Origin: Alphaproteobacteria bacterium | GTDB taxonomy: Bacteria > Pseudomonadota > Alphaproteobacteria > Caulobacterales > Hyphomonadaceae | Assembly (NCBI GenBank): GCA_018222605.1 | Contig: JAAEZZ010000002.1 | Coordinates: 248,001-312,000 of the forward strand | DNA length: 64,000 bases | Direction: 5' to 3' | Part shown: positions 26,585 through 37,500 of the stretch, piece after piece | How positions within the stretch are numbered: position 1 is the stretch's first letter | Layout: each line of letters opens with the position of its first letter | Program-made: the position numbers and the translations under genes | Notes under the pieces: model-generated | Told to the model about the DNA's origin: nothing | Seen by the model: only the letters and a program-made list of their open reading frames with translations | Databases searched by the model: none

Positions 26585-29500
26585 CTAGAACTTGTACTTC
26601 ACACCGAAGTGTACCTGCCAGAGTGACGGGTTTGCCACGACGGCGTCGTTGTCGGCACCGCTGTTGAAGCTGGTGATGACATACTGACCATTGTCGATGC
26701 CGCTGACGTTATAGAGCTGGGCGTTGGCCGGGAAGCCATGCTCGCGCAGGATGCCCCACTCATCATTCAGCAGGTTGCCGAAGTTCTCGATGATCATGAA
26801 CGCTTCAGCGCGGTCATCGGGACGGAAGCCAGGCAGTTCCTGAGCCAGACGCAGGTCGAACTTCGTCCACCAGTCATCCGCAGCGGAGTTCCGCGGAACG
26901 ATGCTGCCACGATAGCCTCTCAGACGATCATTGCTTTCAATGTAAGCGTTCAGGTCTGCAACAGCCTGAGCGTCAGACAGTGGCGAGATCAGCGGATCAT
27001 TCACACCCGTCGGGATGTACGCCAGTTCACGTCTGCTGCGTGTGTATGGCGAGAACAGGGAGTTCGAACCGAAGGTGTAGCTGTAAGGCGCGCCTTCGTT
27101 GGCCGTGCCGAACACAGACAGTTTTGTCGGCAGGTCTTTGAGGAACTCTTTTTCCCAGTTGAAGGTGAAGTTGATACGGTGAGCGATCTCGTAATCGCTG
27201 GTGCCCAGAGCCGGGCTGACGGCATCATATGTAGTGAAGTTCGAGAAGTTCGAGAACGCCACAGAAGATGTCATTGGGTTCACATCGTCTGCATCCGTGT
27301 AGGCGTAGCCCAAGGACCAGTCGATACCGTTTTCGTAAGACTTCGAAACACCGACGGAAAGAACAAGTGCATCGCCCTTCTCTTCCGTGTTGGTCAGCAC
27401 GAAGTCGTTCGTGTTGCCCGCGCCGTAGATCGGACGACCATCAGGTGCGAGGTCAGTCTGTACCCAGCTGACCGGCACGACAATCGCCGCTTCGTTCACC
27501 TTGGAGTACAGGATATCTGCCATCAGGTGCCAGTCATCGCCGAGGTAAGGATTGTTTGTGTCGAAGTCGACCGTGGTGCCCAGAGCAAACTTCCACTCGG
27601 ACGGAATTTCGAAGTTCGGGTCAAGAGCGTTGACCGGGCCGCTACCAACGCCGGCAGCAACTTCGGCAATGCTCTCATCCGGTACGTCGATGAATGGTGA
27701 ACCAGACCCACCACCATAAGTGAAGTCATAGATGTTACCACCGCGAACGCGAGACTCGTAGAGTGTCACACCATTGTTGGAGTAGTTGTTGGAGATCCAG
27801 ACGTTCGGGTTACCACCGGAGTACAGACCTGCGCCACCGTGGAAACTGATGTCGTCATTGAACTCGTAGGTGAAGCCAAGACGCGGCTGCAGAAGATCGC
27901 GACCGTCCATGGTTTCATCGTTGCGGAAACCGTAATTGGCTTCAAAGTCGGCATTGTAGCTCGGCTTGTCGTCGGATGTGTAGAAGTCGTAGCGAAGACC
28001 TGCAACAATATCGAGCTTGTCCGTAACCTGCCAATCGTCCTGAATGTATATGGTGTTGACTTCGTAGCCGAAGTTCGCAGCACCATCATTCTGGTCGTTG
28101 GAGCCAGCAGCGTTCTCATAACGGAAGTCAGAGAAGTCACCTGCAGCGAAGTCTTCAATGGAGTCAAAGGCCCACTCGCCCAGAACTTCCTGGATAAACA
28201 GGTTGAAGACTTCAAACTCTTCACGCTCTGCACCGAAAGTGATGGTGTGATCGCCAACCGTCCAGTCGGCCTTACCTTTGTAGTTCAGCGTTGTGTAGTT
28301 CAACTGGTTGGCATGACGGCTGTCGTCTGCACCGAGGTATACAGTGGAACCGCCAACGTCGACCTGGACTTCACCGAAATTCTCAAAGCCGAGAACCGGG
28401 TTCTGACGGTTGTCGAGATCAACATAGGTGACGCGGAATTCTGTAGAAAAATTCTCGGTCCAGTCAGAGTACAGAGCGCCAGCATAGTTCTGAAGTTTTG
28501 CACCACGCTCGTAGTAGTGGTTGCCATCAGCAAGACGGCTGGAACCGCTGTCAGACGGGCTCAGGTTGAAGCCGTCATTGTAGTTGTACGAGAAGGCAGC
28601 ACGGTGATTGTTGTTGATGTTCCAGTCCAGCTTGACGAAAATTTTCTCGTCTTCAACCGGGATAGAGCTCGGCAGACCGCCGGAAATGTAGCCATAGCCT
28701 TCTGCGATTGAGATGATCTCATCGTATTCAGCTTGCGTGATGCCAGCGCTTTCCGGCGTATAGCCGAAGATGTTTGCGCCTTCGAATTTCTCATAGGAAC
28801 CGAAGAGGAACAGCTTGTCCTTGATGATCGGCATGCCAACGTTGAAGCCGTAGCGCTTCTCGTCGAAATCGCCGAGATCAATGTCATCACCGTCGATACT
28901 GTCGCCCGTCAGGGAGTCGCTGGTGTAGTCGAAGAACACGCCGCCGTGGATTTCGTTACCGCCGGACTTCGTCACAGCGTTCACGTTACAAGCGGTAAAC
29001 TGACCGTACTCAACATCGAAAGGTGCAAGCTCGACAGAGACCTGCTCGATGGAGTCATAAGAGAACGGAATACGCTCGGTCGGATAGCCGTTGGAGTTCA
29101 GACCGAAATTGTCTGACAGGCGAGCACCATCAACAGTCAGAGAGTTGTAGCGCGGGTTGGCACCGGCACAGTTGATGGAGTCGTTGAATGCTTCATCGAC
29201 ATAGACGCGCGGGTCGAGACGCACAACGTCCTTGATGTCTCGGTTCATGGCCGGAGCATTTTCCAGCGTGGCCAGATTGTAGACCGAAGACGGGCCAGTC
29301 GCGACTTGTGCAACCTGCATTGCAGAACCGGTGATGACGACCGTTTCCATGCGAGCTGTATCATCAGAGCGGCTGATCACGAGGTTCACGTCGGTATCGT
29401 TGCCGAGGTTTGCGTAAACGTCTTCAGCGCGTGCCGGAACGAAGCCCGTGCCTGTGATAGTAAGGCTGTAAGGTCCGCCTACGCGCAGGTTCTGACCGAC

Positions 29501-29713
29501 GAACTGGCCAGATGCGTTGGTGGTTGCCATTGTTACTGTGCCGCTCGGCTCGTGCAGGATGGTGACGGTAGCGCCAGGAACGGCTGCACCGCTCTCATCC
29601 GTAACGGTTCCGCGGATAACGGAAGTTGTAACCTGCGCCATTGCGACGCCGGCCATGCTCAGCGCGATGGCAGAAACTGCCGATCCACGCGCAAAATTGG
29701 TCCAATTGATCAT
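26585..29713 (-). CDS. Oar-like TonB-dependent outer-membrane receptor
   Basis: 1042 residues from the ATG at 29713 (AGGGGAA upstream). It begins with a signal peptide ending SMAGVAMAQ. A carboxypeptidase-regulatory-like domain follows (about 25-110: IRGTVTDESGAAVPGATVTI), then a plug domain (about 125-250), then a large beta-barrel rich in aromatic/Asn strands. The last residues are VHFGVKYKF, ending in Phe as outer-membrane proteins do. The overall plan matches Oar of Myxococcus and the many Oar-like receptors of marine Alphaproteobacteria. A polymer or peptide ligand is possible but unknown. It stands alone as a transcription unit with its own terminator. Confidence 0.92.
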   Translation of the reverse strand: MINWTNFARGSAVSAIALSMAGVAMAQVTTSVIRGTVTDESGAAVPGATVTILHEPSGTVTMATTNASGQFVGQNLRVGGPYSLTITGTGFVPARAEDVYANLGNDTDVNLVISRSDDTARMETVVITGSAMQVAQVATGPSSVYNLATLENAPAMNRDIKDVVRLDPRVYVDEAFNDSINCAGANPRYNSLTVDGARLSDNFGLNSNGYPTERIPFSYDSIEQVSVELAPFDVEYGQFTACNVNAVTKSGGNEIHGGVFFDYTSDSLTGDSIDGDDIDLGDFDEKRYGFNVGMPIIKDKLFLFGSYEKFEGANIFGYTPESAGITQAEYDEIISIAEGYGYISGGLPSSIPVEDEKIFVKLDWNINNNHRAAFSYNYNDGFNLSPSDSGSSRLADGNHYYERGAKLQNYAGALYSDWTENFSTEFRVTYVDLDNRQNPVLGFENFGEVQVDVGGSTVYLGADDSRHANQLNYTTLNYKGKADWTVGDHTITFGAEREEFEVFNLFIQEVLGEWAFDSIEDFAAGDFSDFRYENAAGSNDQNDGAANFGYEVNTIYIQDDWQVTDKLDIVAGLRYDFYTSDDKPSYNADFEANYGFRNDETMDGRDLLQPRLGFTYEFNDDISFHGGAGLYSGGNPNVWISNNYSNNGVTLYESRVRGGNIYDFTYGGGSGSPFIDVPDESIAEVAAGVGSGPVNALDPNFEIPSEWKFALGTTVDFDTNNPYLGDDWHLMADILYSKVNEAAIVVPVSWVQTDLAPDGRPIYGAGNTNDFVLTNTEEKGDALVLSVGVSKSYENGIDWSLGYAYTDADDVNPMTSSVAFSNFSNFTTYDAVSPALGTSDYEIAHRINFTFNWEKEFLKDLPTKLSVFGTANEGAPYSYTFGSNSLFSPYTRSRRELAYIPTGVNDPLISPLSDAQAVADLNAYIESNDRLRGYRGSIVPRNSAADDWWTKFDLRLAQELPGFRPDDRAEAFMIIENFGNLLNDEWGILREHGFPANAQLYNVSGIDNGQYVITSFNSGADNDAVVANPSLWQVHFGVKYKF

Positions 29714-29973
29714 GATATTCCCCTGGTCGAGAAGCCCCAGCCACGCCCTTGCATGCGACTGGTTTCCGGGTCGCATAACGACTCCGGATGACAGATTAGT
29801 GACAAGAACTTGAAGGTTCAGCAGTTAATTCCGTGTTTGATGGTGATCATATTGTTGCGATGCAAAAAAGACACGGTTCTGGGCACGACGATTACCAGGA
29901 ATTATGTAGTCAGGGGTATATTCTACCTAGGCTGAGCGGCATAAGTCTCAGGATAATAGGGAATCGCCTGCCA

Positions 29974-31692
29974 ATGACTGCTCGACCTGCTGATTCGCCA
30001 GATAAATGGCGGACGTTCACCTTCATCGCCTTGATCATGCTGCTGGTGGTGCGGGTCGCCTTCAATGCGGCGTCCCCGCTTAATCTCTACGCCGATGAAG
30101 CCCAGTATTGGCGCTGGAGCGATACGTTGGACTGGGGCTATTATTCTAAACCCCCGATGATTGCGTGGGTTATCCATGCGGTCACATCCGTATTTGGAAG
30201 CGCAGAATGGGCCGTTCGTCTGCCCGCCGCCTTCCTGCACACGGCCGGCGCCTTCATCATATACTTCCTCGGGCGCGACATGTACGGCGCACGCACCGGC
30301 ATGTTTGCCAGCCTTGGCTATGCCCTGATGCCGGCAGTTGTTCTCTCATCTGCAATCATCTCTACAGATGGCGTCTTGATGCCCTTTTGGTGCGCCGCCT
30401 TGTGGGCCCTGTGGCGCCTACGCAGCGGCGTCGGCAGCTGGACCAGCGCGATTGGCCTGGGCGCTGCGGTGGGGCTCGGCTTCCTGTCCAAATATGCGAT
30501 GGTCTATTTCCTGATCGGTACGGCCCTGGTTGTCATCATCGATGCGGACAGCCGCCGCGCCCTGCTGAGCTGGAAAGGCCTTGCGGCGTTGCTGACGGGG
30601 CTCGCCATTTTCACACCGCACCTTGCCTGGAATGCCGCCAATGACTTCAAGACGGTCAGCCACACGGTCGATAACGCCAATCTGGGCGGAGACCTGCTGA
30701 ACCCGGAACATGCTCTCACCTTTCTGGTGGACCAATTGGGCGTCTTCGGGCCAATCAGCTTCCTGGCCCTGATATTTGGCATGTTCGTTATGCGCACGCA
30801 GGATCAGGGCATCATGGGCCGGGATCGCTGGCTTCTGTGCTTTATCCTGCCGGTTCTTCTGATCATTCTCGGCCAAGCCATCCTATCACGCGCCAACGCC
30901 AACTGGGCCGCAACAGCATATCCTGCTGCCAGCGTACTGGTGGCCGCATGGCTGACACGCGCCCGGCCAAATCGCGGCCTATGGTACTGGATTGCCGGGA
31001 TATGCTTCACCGCCTTTCTGTTCGCACCGGACATGTCGCTGGTCGCCCGCCTGACAATCGGCACATTCATCGCCCTCTCCATTCTGGGCTTTGGACATAT
31101 TGTGAAGCACGCCCCTTCCGGCCTGCTCTGGACCAGTCTGGGACTTCACACCGTGCTGGCTGTATCGTTCATGACCATCGCCTTGTTGCCCGCCTCAACG
31201 TCTACGGCGCTTGGCTTTGACAACGCCCTCAAACGAACGCGCGGATGGGAGCAGGCCGCCGAAGAAGTCTTCTCCCGCGCGCAAGAGGTTGGAGCGACTT
31301 CTGTACTGGTCGATGAGCGCGAGGTCTGGCACGGGCTGGATTATTATGCGCGCGAGCGTGCCATCCCGCTGATCTCCTGGCGGCGCTATGCCGGGCCGAA
31401 AAGCTTTTCCGAAAGTGTGCCATTGGAAGGACCGATGGCCGAACGTGTTCTGGTCGTCTCCAAGCATGCTGGCATGCGTCCGCGCCTGCGCGGAGATTTC
31501 CAGACCTTCGAGTCATTGGGAGATATCACCATTCCGCTCGGCACGCGCAGCAATGGATGCCAGATTGTCAGACGCTTCCAGCTGTATCTGGGCACAGGCT
31601 ATCAGCCTGAGGCGCGGACACAGGAATGGGAAGACCGCTATGACGGGCAATCAGAGTTTATAACCGCGCCCTGCCCGGCAAAAGACGATTAG
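29974..31692 (+). CDS. ArnT/PMT-like glycosyltransferase family 39 membrane protein
   Basis: 572 residues from the ATG at 29974 (AGGGAA about 10 bases upstream); the open frame extends back to 29833. It has 10-12 hydrophobic helices. The first periplasmic loop contains LYADEAQYWRWSDTLDWGYY with the conserved acidic pair of GT39/ArnT enzymes, and SKPPMIAWVIH follows. Such enzymes transfer a sugar from a polyprenyl-phosphate donor to lipid A, cell-wall polymers or proteins on the outer face of the inner membrane. The acceptor is not known. Its TAG stop overlaps the msrA stop in TTAG. Confidence 0.87.
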   Translation: MTARPADSPDKWRTFTFIALIMLLVVRVAFNAASPLNLYADEAQYWRWSDTLDWGYYSKPPMIAWVIHAVTSVFGSAEWAVRLPAAFLHTAGAFIIYFLGRDMYGARTGMFASLGYALMPAVVLSSAIISTDGVLMPFWCAALWALWRLRSGVGSWTSAIGLGAAVGLGFLSKYAMVYFLIGTALVVIIDADSRRALLSWKGLAALLTGLAIFTPHLAWNAANDFKTVSHTVDNANLGGDLLNPEHALTFLVDQLGVFGPISFLALIFGMFVMRTQDQGIMGRDRWLLCFILPVLLIILGQAILSRANANWAATAYPAASVLVAAWLTRARPNRGLWYWIAGICFTAFLFAPDMSLVARLTIGTFIALSILGFGHIVKHAPSGLLWTSLGLHTVLAVSFMTIALLPASTSTALGFDNALKRTRGWEQAAEEVFSRAQEVGATSVLVDEREVWHGLDYYARERAIPLISWRRYAGPKSFSESVPLEGPMAERVLVVSKHAGMRPRLRGDFQTFESLGDITIPLGTRSNGCQIVRRFQLYLGTGYQPEARTQEWEDRYDGQSEFITAPCPAKDD

Positions 31693-32342
31693 TGGTTTTC
31701 GGCTTTCGCCCAGACATCCCGAACCGTATCGTCCCGGCCGCACGTGGTGCGGTAGAAGCGATATTTCAGCGGGTTCTTCTTGTAATAGTCCTGATGATAT
31801 TCTTCGGCGGGCCAGAAGGTTTCCGCTTTCAGCACCTTGGTTACAACAGGTGCCTTCAGCACGCCTGACTCGTCAATCTCGTGGATTTCCGTTTCGGCGG
31901 TTTCGCGCTCCTCATCCGTGTTGACGAAGATGGCCGTGCGATAGCTGTCACCCTTGTCGCAGAACTGACCGTTCGGATCTGTCGGATCGACATGACGGAA
32001 GAAGTAGCTGACGAGCGTATCATAGCTCACCAAATCCGGATCATAGGTCACGCGGACAGCCTCATAATGGCCGGTGCCCTTGTGAGACACTTGCTCATAG
32101 GTCGGGTTGGACACATGGCCGCCAGTGTATCCGGAAACTGTATCAACGACGCCGTCCAGCTTGTCGAAATCTGCCTCGACACACCAAAAACAACCTCCCG
32201 CGAAGACGGCCTGGGACAAGCGCTTGCTCGCGGCATCCTGATGTGGGGAATCCTGCTGGGCGCCTGCGCTTGAAAGGAAGGCAAGCGCCATGGCTGAAAT
32301 ACCGGCTATAGCGGCAATGGTGGGGGCAGAAGGTGTACGCAT
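31689..32342 (-). CDS. msrA: Peptide-methionine (S)-S-oxide reductase MsrA, exported form
   Basis: 217 residues. A signal sequence (APTIAAIAGISAMALAFLSSAGA) precedes the MsrA domain, so this copy probably repairs oxidised methionines in the periplasm. The active-site motif is AVFAGGCFWCVEADFDKLDG, followed by VSGYTGGHVSNPTYEQVSHK and HYEAVRVTYDP. The C-terminal FYRTTC carries a cysteine that could resolve the disulfide. No msrB is in the window. It converges on the GT39 gene with a four-base TTAG overlap. Confidence 0.95.
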   Translation of the reverse strand: MRTPSAPTIAAIAGISAMALAFLSSAGAQQDSPHQDAASKRLSQAVFAGGCFWCVEADFDKLDGVVDTVSGYTGGHVSNPTYEQVSHKGTGHYEAVRVTYDPDLVSYDTLVSYFFRHVDPTDPNGQFCDKGDSYRTAIFVNTDEERETAETEIHEIDESGVLKAPVVTKVLKAETFWPAEEYHQDYYKKNPLKYRFYRTTCGRDDTVRDVWAKAENH

Positions 32343-32501
32343 GACAACTCGATACTCGGATTACACAGGCAAAAAACAACACGCCTGTACTCTCCATATG
32401 GCGTAGCGGCCCCTCAGGAGAAGTCACAAAGCGCAGACCTAACATAAATGTGTACAGTGCGTGTTGCCGAAATGTGTCAGCTGGCGCAGCTTACTGAAAT
32501 G

Positions 32502-34559
32502 TCATGCCGGCCCCGTCAGCACACGAACCTTGACGGTGCTTGACCGACCAGCATCATCCACGGCGGTCACAGAATAAAAGCCGGGCCTTTGCGGCGTCCA
32601 GACCGGCGAGCCCGCATCATCGACATCGCAGGCCTGGCCATCGACATACCAGCTGAGCGCCCCTTCTCCCCTGCCCGCCAGTACAAAACCGCGCGTTGGT
32701 TTGCCATTGACCTCACCGGCCCAAAGTTCAGCATTCATTGGCGGAAAAAGGATTTCCGGGGGGGCTTCAGGCGTGAAGGTCCGAAGGGCGCCCTTTGTGT
32801 CCAGTCTTCGGCTGGTGGTGAGCCGCGTGCGGGCCTCTCCTTCATCCTGCAGATGGTGGGCTGTGCGATCAGCAATCTCGAACAAGATGGGCAGCGCCAC
32901 TTCACGGCCTGTCTTTCCAGGGCGCGGTGCGCCATCTGCACGGCCAACCCAAACAACAATTGCATGTTCGCCTGACACAGCAGCTGCCCAGCTGTCACGA
33001 AAGCCGTAGGATGTTCCCGTCTTGAAGGCGACCTGCGGCGCATTCGCCGTTAGGCGGCCGGGCATGCGTCCTTCCGGCATCGGTGCATTTTGCAGGATAC
33101 GGATGATCTCGTCCGAGCTTTGCGAGCTGATCAGGCGGTGACCCATGCGTTCATAACTTGCGGCTTCTTCCTCTGCGCGCCAGACAAGCGGCTTGGCCAC
33201 CCCCCCATCTCCCAGCGCAGCATAAAGGATTGCCAGTTCCCGTGCTGTCAAGCCAGCGCCACCAAGCGCCAGGGCAAGACCCGCCTGATGACTGGCACCG
33301 CCACTGATACGTGGACGTGCGCCAGCCAGGGCTAACTGTGCCGCAAACCGTTCCGGGCCAACCCGGTCCAGCATCAAGACCGCGGGCACGTTCAGAGAGT
33401 GCTGCAACGCGTCGGAGACCCTGACATCCCCGCGGAACATGCGATCAAAATTCTCCGGCTGATATGACGCAAACCTTTTGGGCAAATCGGCAATGCGGGT
33501 GTCCGGGGCGGCCTGCCCATCATCAAAAGCCATAGCATAGATAAAGGGCTTCAGCGTAGAGCCCGGCGAACGCGCCTGCGCTGTCAGATCCAGCCAGCCG
33601 CCCGCCCGGCCACGTGATGCCGAACCAACAAGGCCACGCACAGCCCGCGTCGGAATGTGCACAACGATTGCAGAAACCTGTACATCATGCCCTTCCTGTT
33701 CCGCGCGGCGCAAGGCGATCGCTTCAAGTTCGGCCTGAAGGCCTGCATCCAGTGTGGAGCGCACGTCCATATAGGGCCCGCTGGCCAATGCCTTTTCGGT
33801 GCCATGCCAGGCGCGCATCGGAAAATCACGCCGCCGTCCGGGAACGGATGATGCCACCACATCCGCGACATCCTCTTCGCTAAAGACGCCATACCAGTTC
33901 AGTTTGGTCGCTACCCAGTTGCGGGCTCGCTCCGCCTGTTCAGGGTGGCGGTCGGGGCGGCGCACTTCTGGTGATTGCGGCAGTGCGATCAGAAGTGCGA
34001 TCTCATCATCGGAGAGTCGATCCGCCTCATGGCCAAAATAGCTCCAGCTGGCAGCGCGGACGCCTTCCAGATTTCCGCCATAGGGCGTTAGCGTCAGATA
34101 GAGCTCAAGAATCTCTTCCTTGGATAGTCGGCGCTCGATTTGCCAGGCACGCGCAATCTCGATCAGTTTTGAGCCAATATTCCTGTCACGCGGCTCCAGC
34201 ATGCGGGCGGCTTGCATCGTGATGGTAGAGCCGCCTGAGACAACGTGCCCGGCCTTCGCAGAGTCGAATGCCGCGCGCACCAGCCCGCCCCAGTCCGTTC
34301 CACGATGGGAATAGAAATTCTTGTCCTCGACCCTGACCAGCGCCTCAATGAATTCCGGATCAATCTTGTCCAGATCGCCATGGAAGCGCCAGCGGCCATC
34401 CCGGATTGGGAACGCCCTGAGCGGCTTTCCTTCACGGTCGGTGACGAGGGCGGAGATTTCCCCTGCCCTTTCGATGGGAGGCGGAAGCAACCAGTCGACA
34501 AGGATCACCGTACAGAAAAGTACGGCCACCCCCGCCAAAAGGCGCCTGGGCGTAAGCAT
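32502..34559 (-). CDS. pbpC: Penicillin-binding protein 1C (peptidoglycan glycosyltransferase/transpeptidase)
   Basis: 685 residues. An N-terminal anchor helix is followed by a GT51 glycosyltransferase (EDKNFYSHRGTDWGGLVRA with the catalytic Glu, GGSTITMQAARML, KEEILELYLTLTPYGGNLEG). A transpeptidase domain has SxxK in RSPGSTLKPFIY, SLN and KTGT in FKTGTSYGFRD. A C-terminal PbpC/Ig-like domain (about 595-685) ends the protein. PbpC polymerises and may crosslink peptidoglycan. It lies 3 bases after the alpha-2-macroglobulin gene, the conserved yfhM-pbpC arrangement. Confidence 0.96.
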   Translation of the reverse strand: MLTPRRLLAGVAVLFCTVILVDWLLPPPIERAGEISALVTDREGKPLRAFPIRDGRWRFHGDLDKIDPEFIEALVRVEDKNFYSHRGTDWGGLVRAAFDSAKAGHVVSGGSTITMQAARMLEPRDRNIGSKLIEIARAWQIERRLSKEEILELYLTLTPYGGNLEGVRAASWSYFGHEADRLSDDEIALLIALPQSPEVRRPDRHPEQAERARNWVATKLNWYGVFSEEDVADVVASSVPGRRRDFPMRAWHGTEKALASGPYMDVRSTLDAGLQAELEAIALRRAEQEGHDVQVSAIVVHIPTRAVRGLVGSASRGRAGGWLDLTAQARSPGSTLKPFIYAMAFDDGQAAPDTRIADLPKRFASYQPENFDRMFRGDVRVSDALQHSLNVPAVLMLDRVGPERFAAQLALAGARPRISGGASHQAGLALALGGAGLTARELAILYAALGDGGVAKPLVWRAEEEAASYERMGHRLISSQSSDEIIRILQNAPMPEGRMPGRLTANAPQVAFKTGTSYGFRDSWAAAVSGEHAIVVWVGRADGAPRPGKTGREVALPILFEIADRTAHHLQDEGEARTRLTTSRRLDTKGALRTFTPEAPPEILFPPMNAELWAGEVNGKPTRGFVLAGRGEGALSWYVDGQACDVDDAGSPVWTPQRPGFYSVTAVDDAGRSSTVKVRVLTGPA

Positions 34560-34562
34560 GGC

Positions 34563-37500
34563 TTACTGCCCTCCCCCCATGGAGCCCGGCGCAGCACTGA
34601 TGGTGACGCGGCCCGCCTTGGAACGTGCAAACACTTCCGGACGGTACATGTCTTCAGCCACAACACCCGGCATCGCAAAGTCACCTGGCGTTACGGCCCG
34701 CACGACATAAGCCAGTGTCACAGGGTCACCATAGACATCCACTGCAGCCACATAGCGATCATCCTGGGCCTGGGCCGTCTGTGCATGGGCCAAGCGGCCG
34801 AGATAGGCAAAGGCCCCGGAGTTTCCATATTCCTGCTCGCCATCCGCCGGGCGCAGCACTGTCTCGATCTCGAAACCAGCCGGCAGAAGGTCTGCCACGA
34901 TAACAGGATTCAGACGGCGTTCCTGCGGCGTAACCCGCATGCGAACCACCAGTTGGTCACCCTGCTGTACCCGTGACAAGTCCACCTTCCCGCCCGTCAG
35001 CGTGGAATAGGTCTTGTCGACCCGCAAGTTGGACGAGGCCGCAGGCGGAGCCGATTTCGGCGCGCCCGTCACCAGCACAGTGCGGAACATCGGTGCCTTG
35101 CCTTCCAGCGTGAAGGTAACGTCTTCGCTTGCCTGGGCTTCGGTCAAAGCGTATTGGCGCTCGTTATTGTTGCCGCGGCCAAGACCTTTCACATCAAGCT
35201 TGAAGCCTTCTGCACCCTTGTTCAGAGCATTGACGGCCAGCAGGGCAAACGCCTTCTCCTGGGTCGTCATCCGGCTCGGATCCGGAGCATCCTCACCCAG
35301 TTTCTCGGCCAGACTCTGGACGGCATCCAGCATACCCGCCTCGGAAGCGAGCGCCAAAATGGCGGCCTCATCGCGCAGCGGCGTCTGGTAATAGTCGCCT
35401 GTATTGTCATAGCCGATGCCATCCATGGCAGCCTTGAAGGCGGACGAAGCGCGGGCACGGTCCCCCAGCATGGCCAGAGCCGCGCCGATATGGGCCCGTG
35501 CGAGCGGGCTGTCGATATTGGACAGCTCACGATCATGCAGGTAGCGCAGACGGGAAATGTCCGCCTTGCCTGCCTTGGCCAGCACATAAAGCGCGTAGGC
35601 CGAAGAGCGCTGCATCATCTTTTCGGTCGTATCGTTGGAATACCGACTCTCATAGACATCCGTGTCATAACCATAGACGCGCCATGCATCGCCTGTGGAA
35701 ACAGCTCGCAGGGCACCATAGGCACGGTCCAGTGCTTCATTCGGCACTGCATACCCTGCCTGCTGCGCCCGATAAACAAAGTCCGTCACATAGGCGCCAA
35801 GCCATGGGGAGGCGTAGCCATCCCCTTCCCGCCACAGGCCAAAGGCACCATCCGAGCTCTGACGGTTCAGCACCGTGTTTACAGCTTCCTGGATACGTGT
35901 TGTTGCATCATCCTTTGAGCCCTTTGCCCCCATGGCCACCAATTGTTCTGAATAGAGCAGCGGCAAGGCGCGGCTGGTGGTCTGCTCGGTACAACCATAG
36001 GGATACCGGTCAAGAGACGCATAGAGCGTGGCCGGGTCCATTGGCAGCGTTGAGAAGCCAACACTGATGCTGGATGAACCGGGTACATAGCCCTGCAGCA
36101 GATCTGCACTCACCGTATACGTATCACCGGGCTGCATCAGCTGCTTGGTGACCCGCGTTTCCGGCAGATAGGGAGACCGCGTCTGGATCTGGTAACTGCG
36201 TTCCGTCGAGTATTTGTCAGGCCCGCTTACAGCTAGCATCAGCGTAGAGATACCCTCGCTCTCTGCTTCGATGCGGACTGGCACGTCAGCACGCTTGCCT
36301 GTTTCAATGCTACGCGTCAGGCGGCCATCCGCTATTTTGACAGTGCCTTCCTCTGTAATCGTCGCAGAGAATTCGCCGCTGTCCAGCTCCACATTGTCGA
36401 TGCTGGCCGTCATCAGCGCCTCATCCCCCGGCGCAAGGAAGCGCGGCATGATCAGGTCTGATGGCGCCTCATCGCGCACCACCATGCTGGACTCGGCCGA
36501 GCCCAGACCGGATTTCGACCAAGCGACCGCCATCAGGCGCAATTCGCCATTGAATTCCGGCAGGTCAAACCGTACGCGTGCCTTGCCGGAGCGGCCTATA
36601 TCCACAAGACCAGAGAACAAAGCGACAGATTTCACCGGTACGACGGAAAGGCCTTCGCCGCCCAATTGGTCACCGCCCGAGCGGACCTCGGCCGGCAGCC
36701 CCATATTCGGGTCCAGCAGACGCCCATAGTCGTCATACATTTCAACGCCCAGCGCCTTCTTGCCATAATAATAGCTGACAGGATCAGGACTCTTGAACTT
36801 GGTGAGACGCAGTATGCCCTCATCGACTGCAGCTAGGGTGAGATAGACAGGCTCACGCGGCCCGCCTTCAAATTCCACCTCGACCACTTGCTCACCCACA
36901 GGACGCACGACATCCGGAGCCTTGATGGTCATGCCGAACGTGCGCGACTCCATATTAACGGGAATATGGGTGACACCCACTGCGCGGCGCGGCTTGGCCT
37001 GAAGGATGGGATCACGCTCTGTATAAACAGACACCATCACATAAGCGCCTTCTCCCCATTCCTCCGTCACAGGCAGGGTCACATTTATACCCTGATCGCT
37101 GACAGCCAGGTTCTGTACGGACAGTACACGGTCCGTGGCGACCACAATTTGGGCCTGACCGGCATACGGCGGAATGATCGTGATGTCGGCACTCTTGCCC
37201 GGGCCGGGCGCCTTGTCAGGGCCAAGCACACGGACACGGTCCGGGGCCTCTATGCCGTCTTCCGACACGCGGCCACCCCAGCCGACATAGAAATCATCGC
37301 TGGCAGCAACATTGGAATGCGCCTCAGTGCCTTCCACGACCAGTTCGTGGCTGCCCCAGTCGAGCCCGCTGACACGGATCTCTGCAGAGCCACCCTCCGG
37401 CGTCGTCAAGATGCCTTCATTGACTTTCGTCACGGTACGCGACCGGCGCCAGCGCCAGCGATCTCCGTCCCGATACCAGTCATAGTGATAATCAACCGCC